A stretch of DNA of 64,000 nt, taken from NCBI RefSeq assembly GCF_000003815.2, contig NC_049986.1, positions 13,815,579 to 13,879,578 of the forward strand, read 5' to 3'. The notes beneath the pieces were generated by a model, which worked only from the letters and a program-made list of their open reading frames with translations, searched no databases and was not told the origin of the DNA. This document shows positions 40,101-51,310 of this stretch, in pieces (position 1 is the first letter of the stretch; every line of letters begins with the position of its first letter). Position numbers and translations under genes: made by a program. The stretch comes from Branchiostoma floridae (lineage: Eukaryota; Chordata; Leptocardii; Amphioxiformes; Branchiostomatidae).

Positions 40101-43100
40101 GACCACATGTTGAGGCATTACGGTAACATGAGAATATCAATTTTCCTGAAATCGACATCAAATCTTGGCTGGGCCTGACAGCACGAAGGTTGGGTTTCTC
40201 TAAACTATCATAACAGTTAGTGCAATAAAATGCATCATATTCTAACACTGACTTTTTCTCATCACAACTTGATAAAATGAGAGTTGAAGTAAGGCAATGG
40301 AATAGTTTTAAATCTCAACACTCCTTATGTGGCAAAACTACGTTATAACATGGTAGCACTGTGTCATGTGGAGCATCACAACATCAGGCTCAAGTTCTTG
40401 CCTTGGCTTCCTCATAAAAGACCAGTTGGAAAGGGGAGAAGAAAAACAAACATGTCTGGGGTGCCCTGGCCACTAATTAACTCCTACAGCTTCTCAGGTT
40501 ATGTTTTTGTCTAAAGCGATGGTGGCATACCATGGCACACGCATTTGGTCTCGTACAACGTTTTCTATTAGCTTGAAGTTGTTATAAACAAAGATTATGT
40601 AGCTGTGACTTTGAGAACAAAACTGTCATACTATTTTTGAGTGGAAATTCATGGTTGAAACATTACTGTAGCATAAAACACACATTCGTAGTGCCATTAT
40701 TAAAAGAAATAACCCTGCGAACATTTCAAGGTTTACAGTATGCCTATATCAGTTGTTGCTTATGATATAATATCATGAAGGAGAATGGTAACAAAACTAA
40801 AAAGCTCCTTCAGCTTGTTGTAATATGAAGGGAGATAATTGTGTGGATGTAGCTTTGTGTCCTGTGGATAAACAGACTTGTATGAAGCTGCCCAGTCACT
40901 GAACCATGAAGACAACATTACCTGGACTCACAATGGAAGTCATCCCTCCACAAACACATGGATACACGTCTTTGTGAGCGAACGTGTTTTCACATTTATC
41001 TCTTTAATCAGCCTCTTATAGACCACTAGAATGAAAAGTATGACTTTTCTCAATATCTATCTTTGAAAGAATTTATTCTCTCAGTGACCTACAATACCAT
41101 TTCTGCTATATGATCAAAATCAGGCAATGAAGTGTCCGAAACCAACCAATACATTCACAGCCTAATGAAGCACCAATCAACAACCCTGTAACATCCTCAA
41201 CAGGTAGACAGTGCTTACTCATCATTCATTCATCACAGCTCGTGCCATTGGAGGACAGCCAGAATTTGAATTCAATCAAAGAAGCCTGAGAAACAGACTT
41301 TGGCATTCATTAAGTCCATTCCGATCCAGCCTCCGAGATTCTGTTCTCGTATTCCAGGATGCACAAACATTCCATACAAACAGGGTAAGAACCATAGATC
41401 ATGAAACTTTCACGGTGGTTTTATTTCCATGGTTTTTACAACCTCACCACCGCAGATCAATGGCACCACCAATATGTGTTTCCAATAATAGCTGTCTCTC
41501 GCTTTTGATTTTTCTGTCCTAATAATCTTACTCATTGTTGGAGCCAATGTTGTTCATTTCTGTGTTTCGAATGTATTACTGGTGTACTTATATTTGTCTA
41601 CAGAGTGTGTCCTACAGCGAAATAAAAGTAATGTGAAAATAAATGAATTTACAGTACTGAATCTGTGCTTGCCTCACAAGCCCATGTTTATGTTTGCAGG
41701 GGGCTCCTCACGATTGGGTAGGGTATCCAAACATTTGTTCTACACAGGCAGGAGATTACTGGCACTAAGACTTGAAAAATAACGACTGCTCCCTGCCGAT
41801 CGCTTTCCCCGCAAAATATTGCATTATAATCCGGATCTGTCATTTCTGCGGTGAAATAAAAATTGGTATGGTGTCTAGGAGCTGTCAGGTTGATGGAGTG
41901 GGTCCACACAAGGGTGAAAATATCACTACTCATTATTCAGTGGCTAAAAGGAGGCATAAATAAACAACTGTTACAGACTGACAGGAGGGTAGAGGGGCAG
42001 AATGCTGGCATGGTAGAATTTACATGCTGAAGCCTTGTGAAGGCAAGAACAACCTAATAACAGGTTTCTGGATAGTTTCTAGCAAGAACAAAACATATCG
42101 TAAACTTCCAACTCAAGCGTGTAGGAATTCTCTGTGTTCATTCGTCTTACCAGTGGTAGCACCCGCTACAACATTGAATGCTCTGTACTGAGGCCTATCA
42201 TAATACACATGTAATAGTACATGTAATACTAATAAAATTGACCCCAAAAATCAACATTTTAAACAGCAAAGGCACTTCTGACAGTGGTCTAATTTAAGTG
42301 CTGTAATATTGGCACTCTCAGACTCCCTTAATTTTCTATGTATGGAATGTCTTGCTAATTGGCAACTAAAATGGAATCACCGATTAACGATCTTGGACAA
42401 CCCAGCCATGAGGGTTTCCCACCCGATGACAAAAATAACCTCACACCAGTTTGTGGGGTCCAACCCTTTTGTTTAGAACAGTGTGTACGATCCAGATAAG
42501 GGCGGAGATATGCAAATCAACCACAACTATCCAAACTACCCCTTTTGTCTTTAGGTGGGTGATAGCTGCTCAAGGGATTCTGATAAACTCAGGTAAATGT
42601 TTGGCTTTGGGTTCTACACCAAATACAGTGTAACTACTGATAAGATTTTTCAACGATGAACTTCAAAAGAAATAATCATATCGAGAATTAAGTTGAAAAA
42701 AATTGGTCTTCCTCACACCTTCCTTCCTCCTGAATGAATGGCATCTTCAGTTCTTGGGACATTCAAGTTGCCCTTTACAATATCTTGTCACTATTTACTC
42801 TCCTCGGTTAGCAAACGCAAGCTGGGCATGAACTGCAAATATGGCAGCGTAGAACGCACAGCAAGTTCACCCAACGACGTGCTATAAATTCTAATTGAGG
42901 AGCTCCATTTCGCAAGCTTCCTCAAACATCGTAGTTATGTGACGGTTAGAGAAACCACGGAAGTAATGACAGACCGGTAAACATCGTGCCTCTATCAAGA
43001 CCAGCGTAACTGTTTGCCAAACAACCCTGCACAGAGAAATTTATATCTGAAATCTACCTCTGAAACGGACCCAACTTCACGGACAATGAATGACCGCAGT

Positions 43101-45848
43101 AAAAGCTGCCGTGGCCGTTCGGTGTAAAACCGTTTAGCGTAGCGTGGGGAGTGCTTGCCCATCGGCTGAGCACACGCTGAGTCTACTACATCTGTCAGCT
43201 CCTATTCAGCATAGTTCCTGTGATTTCACTTGGCGGTGCAGGGATTATATTTACCCTGACCAGGGCAAGAGAAAGGAGATCCCACCAAACTGTGGGCTCA
43301 GAAAATGTTTGATTTGGTCACAAAAAGGGTCTCTAGACCAGTACTGTGGTATTTACACACCAATTCTTCTTTACAACTTGTTGTCATTCATGAGAGAGTC
43401 GTCATAACACCACAAAAATAGTGCTGCCTTCAACCCTTTAAACTGTGCGCATGCCAGGAATTCAGAGTGGATGTAAAAATCTTACAAAACCGGTGGCTGC
43501 ATGGCAGAAGACCATGACCTAATTCTTCTTTATAGAACCAGGAGTCCAAAACAGTTCATTGACCAACATTCAGGACAGACATATAGGAAATGGTGGCTAA
43601 ATATTTATCTCCAAGCTGATTTACCGGTGGCATAAGACAGTATCAAAAGGGCAAAACAGTATACAATTGGCCTCTTTGATGCTATCTTATAAGTTATACT
43701 ATTATATACTACTAGACTAGTACTATAATATATTTAAGTCTAACTCCAAGTTTTTATGAAGGGAAAGACTATAAAAAAGACATCTGGTTTCCAAAAAGAT
43801 CAAAACCATCCTTGGTGTAACAAACAACCCAGTCAACGTTTCCCTTATTGTTTTCACAGAAGACAAAACAGTTTGTACAACAGACAAGCCTTTCCAGTCC
43901 AACCATCTGCATTTTGGTGGATCACTCAAACCCCCTGGCAGTTGAGTGAAAACTCACCAGTTGAAATGGTAATTAGGAAACCCATTACTGATTATCATCT
44001 GAAAACTGCTGTGTGTTTTCAGCAGGGTCGCAACTTCTGACTTTCAAAACACCGAATGGTATAATTGTATGGATAAGGGCAGCTGGCTTGACTGGACCCA
44101 ACCGTACTACATACACAAAACAAAAGTGTCTCACACTGGATTGGCTTGTAGTCACACGTGAATGAATTTTTTATCAAACACCCTATGCAGCAAGGAGAAA
44201 TTATGTAGTGTGTCAGTTGGAAAGACTACACTGCTAAAGGGCAAGCCAACTGTTGTAAGGGGAGTGCCACTGTGTTATTGTATACAAGAGGGCCTTTGTG
44301 TGATGATGTCACCCGAAATATAACTGTCATCTATAATGCAGGATGGACGGCTATCTATGTACTAGGAAGCTTTAGAACCTTTGTTATAGTGAATGTGGGA
44401 TGTACCAGAATAATCAATGGAAAATAAATCGCCTTGTAAAGGACAACAATAAATTTGTGCAAGAATGGTAGCAGATCCAAAAAGAGACCAACCAAAGGGG
44501 AATAAAAAGCTCCTAGACCTGATACAAAAATAGGTACTAATTTTTCCGAACGTCTCAATACAATTTTTCCTGTCCCATCCTGTGGTTTTTCCCATCTTGA
44601 CTCATAGTCATACAAAGCCTCGCAATTTTAAAATCTATTTCTGGAATTGTCACAGATTCCAGTTTCCTCAGCAGACAGGCAAACCTGTCAGGAAGGTGTG
44701 TCATTTCCAGGTGTGCAGGTTAGAGCCCAGGTGAGATGGTTCACCAGGTGAGTGTGTGTATGGGAGTATGGGGTATGGGAGTGAGCCTTACCCGTATTCT
44801 CCTCATGGCCGCCACAATCTCCACCCGACTGCTGGGTCTGGGCACATCCAGGGTCCCGATGTACTGTGTGGAGAGAACAAGACAGTCGTCAGGTCGTAAA
44901 CTGTCCAATAGAACATTGTACTAACTAGTAAGGACTCGTTGGTAGTAAAATATCTTCAGATATAATATGAAGGTCTGCCAACAACGTTAACTTGCCTTTT
45001 TGCTTCCTAGAAAGGTTTTCAATCAAAAATATCTTTGATTACCAATTTCCATTATTTTCATTGACTAATCACTAAAGCAAATCAAACAATTAGAGTATCT
45101 TCTTATAAACATGTCCAGTGTCCCTGAAATTGGATTTGGGCAAATCAATTATGCTCAAGCAAATCTATATACTGTGTACTTTGTTCTATAATAATGGTAT
45201 GATCATGATGACTACTAGTAATTGTGACGGTTATGTTACAACTCTGCTATGACATGTATTCTGTCCTTGTAGACTTGTAGGATTCTTAAGTATTTTTCTG
45301 CCTTGTATTTCTGAGACAGGAAATGTCCTGACTTCCCTCCTTATTTCCTGAGTTTGGTCTGATGTTCAGGACAGATGTAGGCATGGGGAGGGGAGGGGCA
45401 CAACCAGGCTGCTACTTCTACTGAACTCTCATCATGTACAACGTGTCATTTCTGTCTTATAAAACAATTTGATACCTCCCAATCAATACCACAATCTCAC
45501 CAGTAGTGTAAAAATCGAAGTCAGAAAGATTTCTGGTTTCTGTTGCTGAATCCAGGCCAGAATAAAAAGGCTGACACAGGAAGAGAAAACTCTGGGGAAA
45601 TGTGATGAAATACAATACACACTCTGTGCCACACACGCCCATATATATAAACAGTAAACAACGCCTTTCTTATAAATATATGGATCGTCTAAATGTTATG
45701 GCAATAACAAGTTAGAATGTAATGACCATGATGTGTTTACCTTGGCTTGGAAGATAATTCCATGTTGGAAAGCTTCCTCGTTGTGCAGAGGTATCCTCGA
45801 GTCGTAACCGTCCTCGACAAGGTCGTAGTCTTTTTTCTTGGAAGGCAT
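10098..45848 (-). CDS. NOS1AP: NOS1AP (CAPON) orthologue, 5' four coding exons, partial
   Basis: Adaptor protein that in vertebrates links neuronal nitric oxide synthase (through a C-terminal PDZ ligand) to targets of its N-terminal PTB domain. Four minus-strand exons join in frame: 45741-45848 (36 codons, starts [16 protein letters not shown]), 44792-44863 (24 codons), 14820-14912 (31 codons), 10098-10156 (59 nt, ends in phase 2). The joined 110 codons follow the vertebrate protein nearly residue for residue from the start Met through the PTB core ([46 protein letters not shown]). The remaining PTB strands, coiled coil and PDZ ligand are not found between 1 and 10097, so they should lie outside the window to the left. 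Introns are about 0.9, 29.9 and 4.7 kb. All junctions are GT-AG. Identification rests on recalled family sequence, not a search. Confidence 0.93.
12160..12560. repeat. Interspersed repeat with (CTTT)n and a palindromic start
   Basis: Begins with the palindrome CCATACCATATATGGTATGG (12173-12192), then a CTTT microsatellite (12214-12234). This is followed by about 300 bp of sequence including CGTTCCGTGACCGAATGACC and GACCTGAAATTTAGCAC, which has the look of a high-copy invertebrate repeat adjoining a simple repeat. Family not identified. Confidence 0.45.
12590..12970 (+). promoter_or_regulatory. Candidate intronic promoter and first exon
   Basis: In plus-strand order: a CCAAT box in GCCAATCAGCG (12663-12673), a GC-rich word AAGCGGGGCC (12707-12716), a TATA-like GTATATACA (12726-12734), then GC-richer sequence with an ATG at 12876 open for about 31 codons ([18 protein letters not shown]...) into a GTAAGT donor at 12968. 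The frame is short and unrecognised. Could be an antisense or unrelated transcript inside NOS1AP, or chance. Confidence 0.3.
14820..14912 (-). CDS. NOS1AP: NOS1AP coding exon 3 (PTB domain)
   Basis: Acceptor TTCTTCTGCAG, 31 codons from [18 protein letters not shown] to ALRKKKK, donor GTGAGA. Phase 0 at both ends. The lysine-rich stretch and the ISVDGVK strand are characteristic of the CAPON PTB domain. Confidence 0.94.
20813..20834. repeat. (AT)11 microsatellite
   Basis: Uninterrupted AT dinucleotide run of 22 bases. Confidence 0.95.
26239..26338. other. Assembly gap of 100 N
   Basis: Exactly 100 consecutive N, the conventional placeholder for a gap of unknown size. The real distance and content here are not known. 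Confidence 0.99.
26675..27283. mobile_element. 609-bp TIR MITE flanked by TA (pogo/Tc1-mariner style)
   Basis: Perfect 27-bp terminal inverted repeats starting CCGTATATTCTCGAATAA at 26675 and ending with the reverse complement at 27283. Both ends are flanked by TA (26673-26674, 27284-27285). The word AAAGTACGCACC recurs at least four times inside, close to both ends, always in the orientation of the left TIR except at the right terminus. No transposase frame. TA duplication points to the Tc1/mariner/pogo group by general knowledge; the exact family is inference. Confidence 0.85.
36183..36262. repeat. Imperfect foldback, about 80 bp
   Basis: ACCTAGGG...GAGGTGGGA on the left pairs with TCCCACACCTC...GCCCTAGG on the right with several mismatches and small bulges. 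Could be a MITE remnant or a structured RNA; no target duplication seen. Confidence 0.4.
37441..37570. mobile_element. Foldback MITE, 130 bp
   Basis: Left arm GAGTGCTGATTTGC...TTTTCAACA (37441-37465) pairs with the right arm TGTTGAAAGTTACGAATCAGC ending ...CCACTC (to 37570), the right arm carrying about 10 extra bases. An inner stem TCTCTATGCCG/CGGCATAGAGA is nested inside. A shorter relative is at 46896-46952. Confidence 0.7.
44792..44863 (-). CDS. NOS1AP: NOS1AP coding exon 2 (PTB domain start)
   Basis: Acceptor CCACACAG, then 24 codons beginning [13 protein letters not shown] and ending MRRIR, then donor GTAAGG. Phase 0 at both ends. This is the first beta strand and helix of the PTB domain. 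Confidence 0.94.
45741..45848 (-). CDS. NOS1AP: NOS1AP coding exon 1
   Basis: Encodes 36 residues starting [19 protein letters not shown] and ending FQAK, then a GTAAAC donor; phase 0. An upstream in-frame ATG at 45893 would add 15 residues, but the vertebrate start corresponds to the Met at 45848, which I chose. Confidence 0.93.
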
Positions 45849-46700
45849 GGCGATCTCAGATCTCTTTCCTTCCCTTCCTTTCAAAAATCTCAAGATTATA
45901 ACAAGGCGGAGGCGAGTTCCTCACGCCTAGATCTTCAACTGGCGCCGATCAGCAGTATCTGATCGCGACTCTGTCCTACAGCGATTTCACGTTGTCTACA
46001 AACTCAGTCAACAGTTCAAAATAGGGGGTTTGAAAACAGAGCCAAAACCAGTTGAGATCAACTCGCAGTTTCACACGTCCCGATCGCTCAATTTCACGAA
46101 CAGACCCCCTTTTCACAGAGACAGTAGATACCTGTCCACGGCTGCCAGATGTCCCTATGGTGTTTGGAGGCGTCCTGTGTGTTTGTAGTACCAACAGAAG
46201 ACGTGGAAGTGAACTCCTGTGCCGCGGGTTCGGGCCAACGGCTCGGTCCTCAACTTTTCACCCTCCAAAATGTCGCCAAGATTCCCGTCGGTTTGAACGC
46301 ACTTCCGCGAGGTGAAAACTGGCGCGGATCTCTCTCTCTATTCCTCGGAAAGATGTTCTGGTGTACCTTCCGTGTCTTCCGGTGACATCAAGACCGACTA
46401 GACGACAGAGAAGGGAGCATACCAGGGCCGGGGAGTCATCCCTGCTCCCAGGGTCGACAACTTCCGCGGTGCCAGAGGAAAGTAGCGAAGCAATCGGAGG
46501 TCACGTGGTTCAACCGAACTCGATACTTCGCGGATTAGATTTGCATTTCGAGAATCCCGCGTAGCAGCGACCTCTAGCAACCATAGATAAAACTGCAGCT
46601 AGTCGATTTCGCGCACACCTTGCAGCAGCGACCTCTAGTGATAGCAGGTAAAAGTGTAACCACTCGATCATCGTACTACTCATGTCTTGTGACAACATGA
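45849..46700 (-). promoter_or_regulatory. GC-rich 5' region and likely promoter of NOS1AP
   Basis: The block upstream of the NOS1AP start is richer in CpG than the surrounding introns and has no convincing coding sequence; its several open frames in all phases are what a CpG island produces. It contains a GAAAACTGGCGCGG word near 46313-46326, similar to the E2F-like sites in the promoters further right. Two direct copies of GCAGCGACCTCTAG lie at 46564-46577 and 46625-46638. No TATA box was recognised. Transcription start is not located. Confidence 0.5.
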
Positions 46701-46895
46701 TAGAAAACTTTCTGTCTGTTCCAGAGAGGCATTCTCGGAACGGTAACCATTTCTCCTGTCACCCCAATGGTGGCCAAACTCCATGGCAAGCATTGAATGA
46801 ATGAATGCGTTTATGCTCTTACATGCAAGCTAAATATTCTCCCTATGGCCTACACCAAGGGTAGTTGTCTAGTAAACTAGAATACTTTTTTCTGG

Positions 46896-46952
46896 GAGTG
46901 CTGATTTGCGATTTTCAACATGAACCCCACTGTTGCAAAAATCAGCGCTCTC
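46896..46952. mobile_element. Short relative of the 37441 foldback MITE
   Basis: GAGTGCTGATTTGCGATTTT followed by CAACA, then 12 bp later TGTTGCAAAAATCAGC and GCTCTC, forms a 57-bp inverted repeat. The left arm differs from the 37441 copy by one base over 25. Confidence 0.65.
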
Positions 46953-48064
46953 ACAAAAATAACTAGGTAACAAGTTACTAGGCTAAAATCCGAACCTACT
47001 ATAGCTGCCAAAACTCTTCATCGTCTTTCTCAAGTCTGCTTAAAAGGACAGAGACTCAGCAACGTTTGTATACCGGACTAGTTTAATAGGTGTGTTATAT
47101 TTACTTCCTTGGTTGATGTCATCACTAGTGCACTAGAAATATGCAATGTCAGTATGCAATGTCAGTGGATTTGATTGATTAAATATCAAGTGAGCGTAAC
47201 TTGTGACTAGTTTCTTTACGAGTTCTTTATTTTGCAGGGAGGTTGTCTGTAGAGCTTGCATCAATGCCCTTTACCTATTGATGTCGCTATTAAGATGTAA
47301 TCATGAATGACCATGAAATGAATAATGGTATGTGCTATGTTTTAGATCAATATGACAATGAAAGAGGAAAACATAGGTATCTTGCCACACACATTTCCAG
47401 ATACTTGATCTAGACTTTCCAGTTTGTTTTTATTTTGTTTCATTCTCACTTGTTCAGGAAGCAATGAAATAGACATTAACTTCATACCAGCAAGAAAAAA
47501 AGTTGCAAATTCTTTTTGCAATTCCTGCACTTTGTGAAATGTTATATCAATGCAATGCATGTAGTTGAGTCAGTACTTAGTAATACCATTTATTTGGTCT
47601 TAGTAGATACAATGACTTGTTTGTGAACATGAATTGACCAAAGAGAAGTAAGACGTTTGTAAAGATGGCATTTTAATGTCAACAATCTTATGATACCTTT
47701 TTATATAAAAACTGATATTTTGTAAACTAACTTGTTACATTTATCCTATAGCATAATACTCTTGTGTTAAAAACAACTTTCAAATATAAAAAAAATAAAC
47801 AAGAGTTCAGTTTGATACTGAAACCTTATATATAAGGCTAAAACAAAACTTGGATGCTTAAGTGCTACATCACATCTGGCTTAAAAAGCAACGCCCTATT
47901 ACATGTACTGGTCCACGTAGCGCAATGATACTGAAACCTTACATATAAAACTAAACTTGGATGCGAAAGTGCTACATCACATCTGGCTTAAAAAGCAATG
48001 CCCTATCACATGTACTGGGCCATGTAGTGCGATGTTCCAGTCAGGTGTGGGAATCTGAGCTAAT
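46953..48064. other. Spacer between NOS1AP promoter region and copy A
   Basis: No supported gene. From about 47066 on it is the downstream flank of copy A and matches the downstream flank of copy B (51555-52407), including GATTTGATTGATTAA and AATTCTTTTTGCAATT words; part of it is probably 3' UTR. Confidence 0.6.
47814..48038. repeat. 113-bp tandem duplication in copy A 3' region
   Basis: Two adjacent copies begin GATACTGAAACCTTA at 47814 and 47927 and continue through GTGCTACATCACATCTGGCT and a CCCTAT-ACATGTACTGG word. Copy B has the corresponding sequence only once (about 52273-52382), so this is a local expansion in A, probably in its 3' UTR. The second unit ends about 28 bp past the first base after the stop codon on the minus strand. 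Confidence 0.8.
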
Positions 48065-51000
48065 TCACATGACAGCGCATGTTTCACGTTCCTCAGGGTC
48101 ACTGTCCACATCACTCTCCGGCGTGCACGGGCATTCAAATATACCCCAGTGGCCTGCAAAGTAGCACCTGTTGCATATCTGGAAAATACAATGACTTATG
48201 ATTAATTAGTTGGCTGGTTAGATAAAGGTCATTTTGCTTAGCAGTGATGCCCAGAAAAGCCTTACGCAGAAATCTTGTTAATTCACTTACTTTATTTTAT
48301 TACATAGTACATAAGGTAGACCATGCAGATTATGAATTCTGAAGCAGTAAAAGTCCAGGGGCAATGCGAAGCAGTCATTGCCATACTACATTTTCAAAAT
48401 CATTTACATATATAGAAAGCTTGTGAAAGTAACAAAGAAAAAGGAAAGCAAAACATCAGTCATCATATATAATAATCTACATAATGGTTACAATTGTTGA
48501 TAAGAAACACTTGCAATGCTACCTCACAATGGTCACTCCTGTAGTCGGCACAAAAGCGACACTTCTCACAGTGGTACCTCGGACGTTTCTCCTCATCGAC
48601 GAAGCGGTTCCAGCACCAGGAGAACTGCCACTCATAGCCACATTCTTCTCCAGGACATTGGGCCACCCCAGGCAACATATCCTTCAGCTGGATGTGGATA
48701 AAAACATCAAGGAGAAGTCACAAACGTTCCTTTCTACAATTCAAAGAAATGGGCCATGGGTGTAGATTTATTTATTTACTTCTGTTTCTTTACTAGTATA
48801 CAGGGTTGACACACTCAGTACTTTGCACACTGCTTTCAAGGCGTGCCCTGTACAGAATAACATACACAAAATAGCATAACAAAGAAATCAGATAAACTAA
48901 ACAATGAAAAAAAACAAAGTAATAATATATACATAAACATATATCAAAATCGTAACTCAAAGTTAGTGACGGGTCAGGAAATTTTAGTGCAGCTATGCAA
49001 AATCACCTGTTACCTCCATCTTTCATTATTGCAATACGCAACTAGCTAATCTAGCAAGGCCTAATAAAATATTGTGTCTCCATTTACCCACCAGACCCCA
49101 GCAAAAACCTGCCCAAAACTAGCCTTTTCTTTTGGGTTGACAAAACAATTTTTTACTGATTCCATGAAGTGGGGTCTTCCCCATGAGGCCATGATCCCCT
49201 AATATGTACTGTAACTTAGAAATTCTGGTCTTCAATGAACAGATATTGTCTCTTGTCATGAACACATCATTACTGACCTGTACAGACTCCTCACAGCACT
49301 CCAGTTCATAACTCTGCTCCAGGCGACCTCGCAAATCTTTAACCTGGACAAGGGTACAAAAATAGAAATACAAATTCTATTGAGGTATAATTTGATCATA
49401 CTGACAATGTCATATGTGTTCTTCTTAACAGCTGAATTTGGGTGCTGCTGAAGTGCCTGATGTACCTTGAAGATGTTGTCCATGAGACATGCGTCCTCGG
49501 CTGCATCTGACAAGTCGATGTTATACTCTGCGAGGATGTTGAAGGGGTTTACGCAGCCCATACACTTGCAGGAGTCGTCACAGGCCTCCCCCTTCTTGCC
49601 ACAGGGACATTTTCTGCAACAACAGTCAAGAAGTTTAGATACCTTTTCAATAAATGTTTTATTCTACATCAAGTGCAGAAAGTATACAATTCAATTCAAA
49701 CTTTAATTCAAGATCCCAAAAATGTGCTTTTACTTGTTTTAATTATCCTATAACTATAGCCTATAATTTAGGATTCAATTAGGATTTAACCATGGTCAAT
49801 ATTGATCAAAGCAAGGAGGTTAAAATCTTGATTTTAACCTCCTTGATCAAAGGAGGCCATGTACATGTATATAGCCTCATAGGGATATTGGAAACATCAA
49901 ACTTGACTTGAGCTATGACACAGATGGAGATGATAGTCACCTTGTCCTACAGCTTCCGATACAGCTGCACTTTGGCTCTGGGGCCTTGGGAGGGCTGGGC
50001 TTCTTCATCTTGGGCTGGGTGGGCACTGGTGATGGACACACAAATCATTTTACTTTCATGGCACTTATTATGATCATTCTATCAAGTTTTAACATGATCA
50101 AATCAAGATTGTTTAATGTTAGTGTCATCAAAGACTGATTTCACATAAAGCTGTGGAAGACAATGATAGCCTTTCTGGTTTCCTACTAGGCTCAACCATG
50201 GAGGTTGAAAAAGAAACCTCCTTGGCACAACCATACAAATTTATTATAACGTTCGACAAAAAGATTTCCACATTTTTGTTTTGCATTTCTTATGTTCTGG
50301 CCGAAGTGGGCGGGGTTTTGACATCATTTGACACTTAAAACTATCCATAACAAACTTCCCCAGACGGAGAACAGAACGCAATGGAAATTTCACAGCCATT
50401 TCACACTTTGGTTATTTCGCACCACGGCCTTTCAGACAGCGCCTTTGTTTTACATTTATAAGTGTACATCTGGTTTTCATAGTCTATCACTCTATGGCAT
50501 GATTTACACGAGAGAAAAAAACGCGCGTCCTAGGACAGCTTTTTTTCCCGTGTAAAAACGAAAACGACGCGCTGCGGCGCGCAGCAGTGTGGCACATTCG
50601 GAGGTGAGTTACGACGCGCCGCTGTGAGCCTACTAGTACTAACTCACGCTCCCGCCAAATTTCTGATTCAAACAAAATACACTGACTAGAATAGATGTAC
50701 CGATCAGTCCAATCCTTACTGATAGCTTAGAATTCCTATAGGGCCTGTTCTTGCTACGGTTGTTTTGACATGGCCCATCATCAAATCGACGGAAGGACTA
50801 GCAAAAATTGGTTTTGTCTTCCCCCGTAAACACATGATCAATTCTAGCTGACAATATCAGCGATCAGAAATCGGTCAAAAGAGCCATAGAAACTCTCCAG
50901 CCACACAGAAGTTCTACACACGCACATACACTCAAACACACACACATATTCACACACACACAGTACAGTAGACGAAGCAAGGTTGTGCGGGAAAATAAAA

Positions 51001-51115
51001 GAATAAAACTATGTCACTATGCAGTATGCTCCTGCAAGTTTATCGAAATACTTTTCTACACACCTTTGCCCACGGTGTCCGGTTCAGTATCCAGGGATGT
51101 GCGCTTAGATGCCAT
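48065..51115 (-). CDS. CXC-domain zinc protein, tandem copy A, 209 aa
   Basis: Six minus-strand exons: 51064-51115, 49941-50025, 49466-49613, 49278-49343, 48523-48687, 48065-48178; all GT-AG, phases 1,2,0,0,0, open to TGA at 48065. Residues 37-66 carry C-x-C-x3-C-x4-C-x-C-x6-C-x3-C-x-C-x2-C, nine cysteines as in CXC domains (TSO1/tesmin, EZH2, MSL2), which bind three zinc ions as a Zn3Cys9 cluster. A lysine/proline-rich linker precedes it. Residues 128-190 form a second Cys/His/Trp-rich region (CPGEEC, WCW, YHCEKCRFC, DHCEICNRC, CPC) that resembles zf-3CxxC domains (ZAR1, RTP) in layout; that is inference. The C-terminus is acidic. CXC domains often bind DNA, so a nuclear role is plausible. 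I do not recognise the gene. Confidence 0.85.
49812..49845. repeat. Perfect 15-bp palindrome
   Basis: CAAGGAGGTTAAAAT and ATTTTAACCTCCTTG are exact inverted repeats around CTTG, in the intron between exons 2 and 3 of copy A. Copy B lacks it at the matching place. Confidence 0.75.
50504..50640. repeat. GC-rich insertion with inverted ends in copy A intron 1
   Basis: TTTACACGAGAGAAAAAAA (about 50501-50520) and a complementary TTTTTTTCCCGTGTAAA (about 50541-50557) form an imperfect inverted pair, followed by a GACGCGCTGCGGCGCGCAGC block. Copy B has no equivalent at the matching place (before TCACGTTCCCGCCAAATTT). Probably a copy A-specific insertion; type unknown. Confidence 0.45.
50917..50962. 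repeat. CA-rich microsatellite
   Basis: Interrupted CACA tract (cacacgcacata...cacacacaca) in intron 1 of copy A, right after the region equivalent to the transposon target site. Confidence 0.8.
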
Positions 51116-51310
51116 GATGAGACAAAAGAGGAAAGTTGAACAGATGTTGAGAGAGAAAAACAAGACGCTTCTGAGAAACACCCGTCGTGTCCCGCTTCTT
51201 CTTCTAGAATGAAAATTGGCGCGAAATCTTACATCTAGTCTAGGTGCATTGTGGGATCGGGAGAAAGTCACAAGCTACCGAGCCTCCCATTGCCATATAT
51301 GGAAATCCTA
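51056..51310 (-). promoter_or_regulatory. Promoter of copy A with E2F-like site and CArG box
   Basis: Upstream of the copy A start are TTGGCGCGAAA (51216-51226, E2F-type), GCATTGTGGGA (51246-51256) and CCATATATGG (51293-51302, a perfect CC(A/T)6GG CArG box). The same three words occur in the same order upstream of copy B. Factor names come from consensus knowledge only. Confidence 0.5.

Larger units (their letters stand above)
14913..44791. other. NOS1AP intron 2, 29.9 kb
   Basis: One long AT-rich intron. Every open frame in it is under about 180 codons, lacks family resemblance and overlaps others in several phases, so none is called. Patches of higher complexity (about 18200-18900, 21000-21780, 35640-35940, 42800-43140) could be conserved regulatory DNA, but nothing in the sequence alone proves it. 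Mobile elements and the N gap inside it are listed separately. Confidence 0.65.

Noticed and set aside
46052-46385. Overlapping open frames upstream of NOS1AP
   Set aside because: Arg/Ser/Pro-rich frames in several phases are typical of a CpG island and show no domain or splice support.
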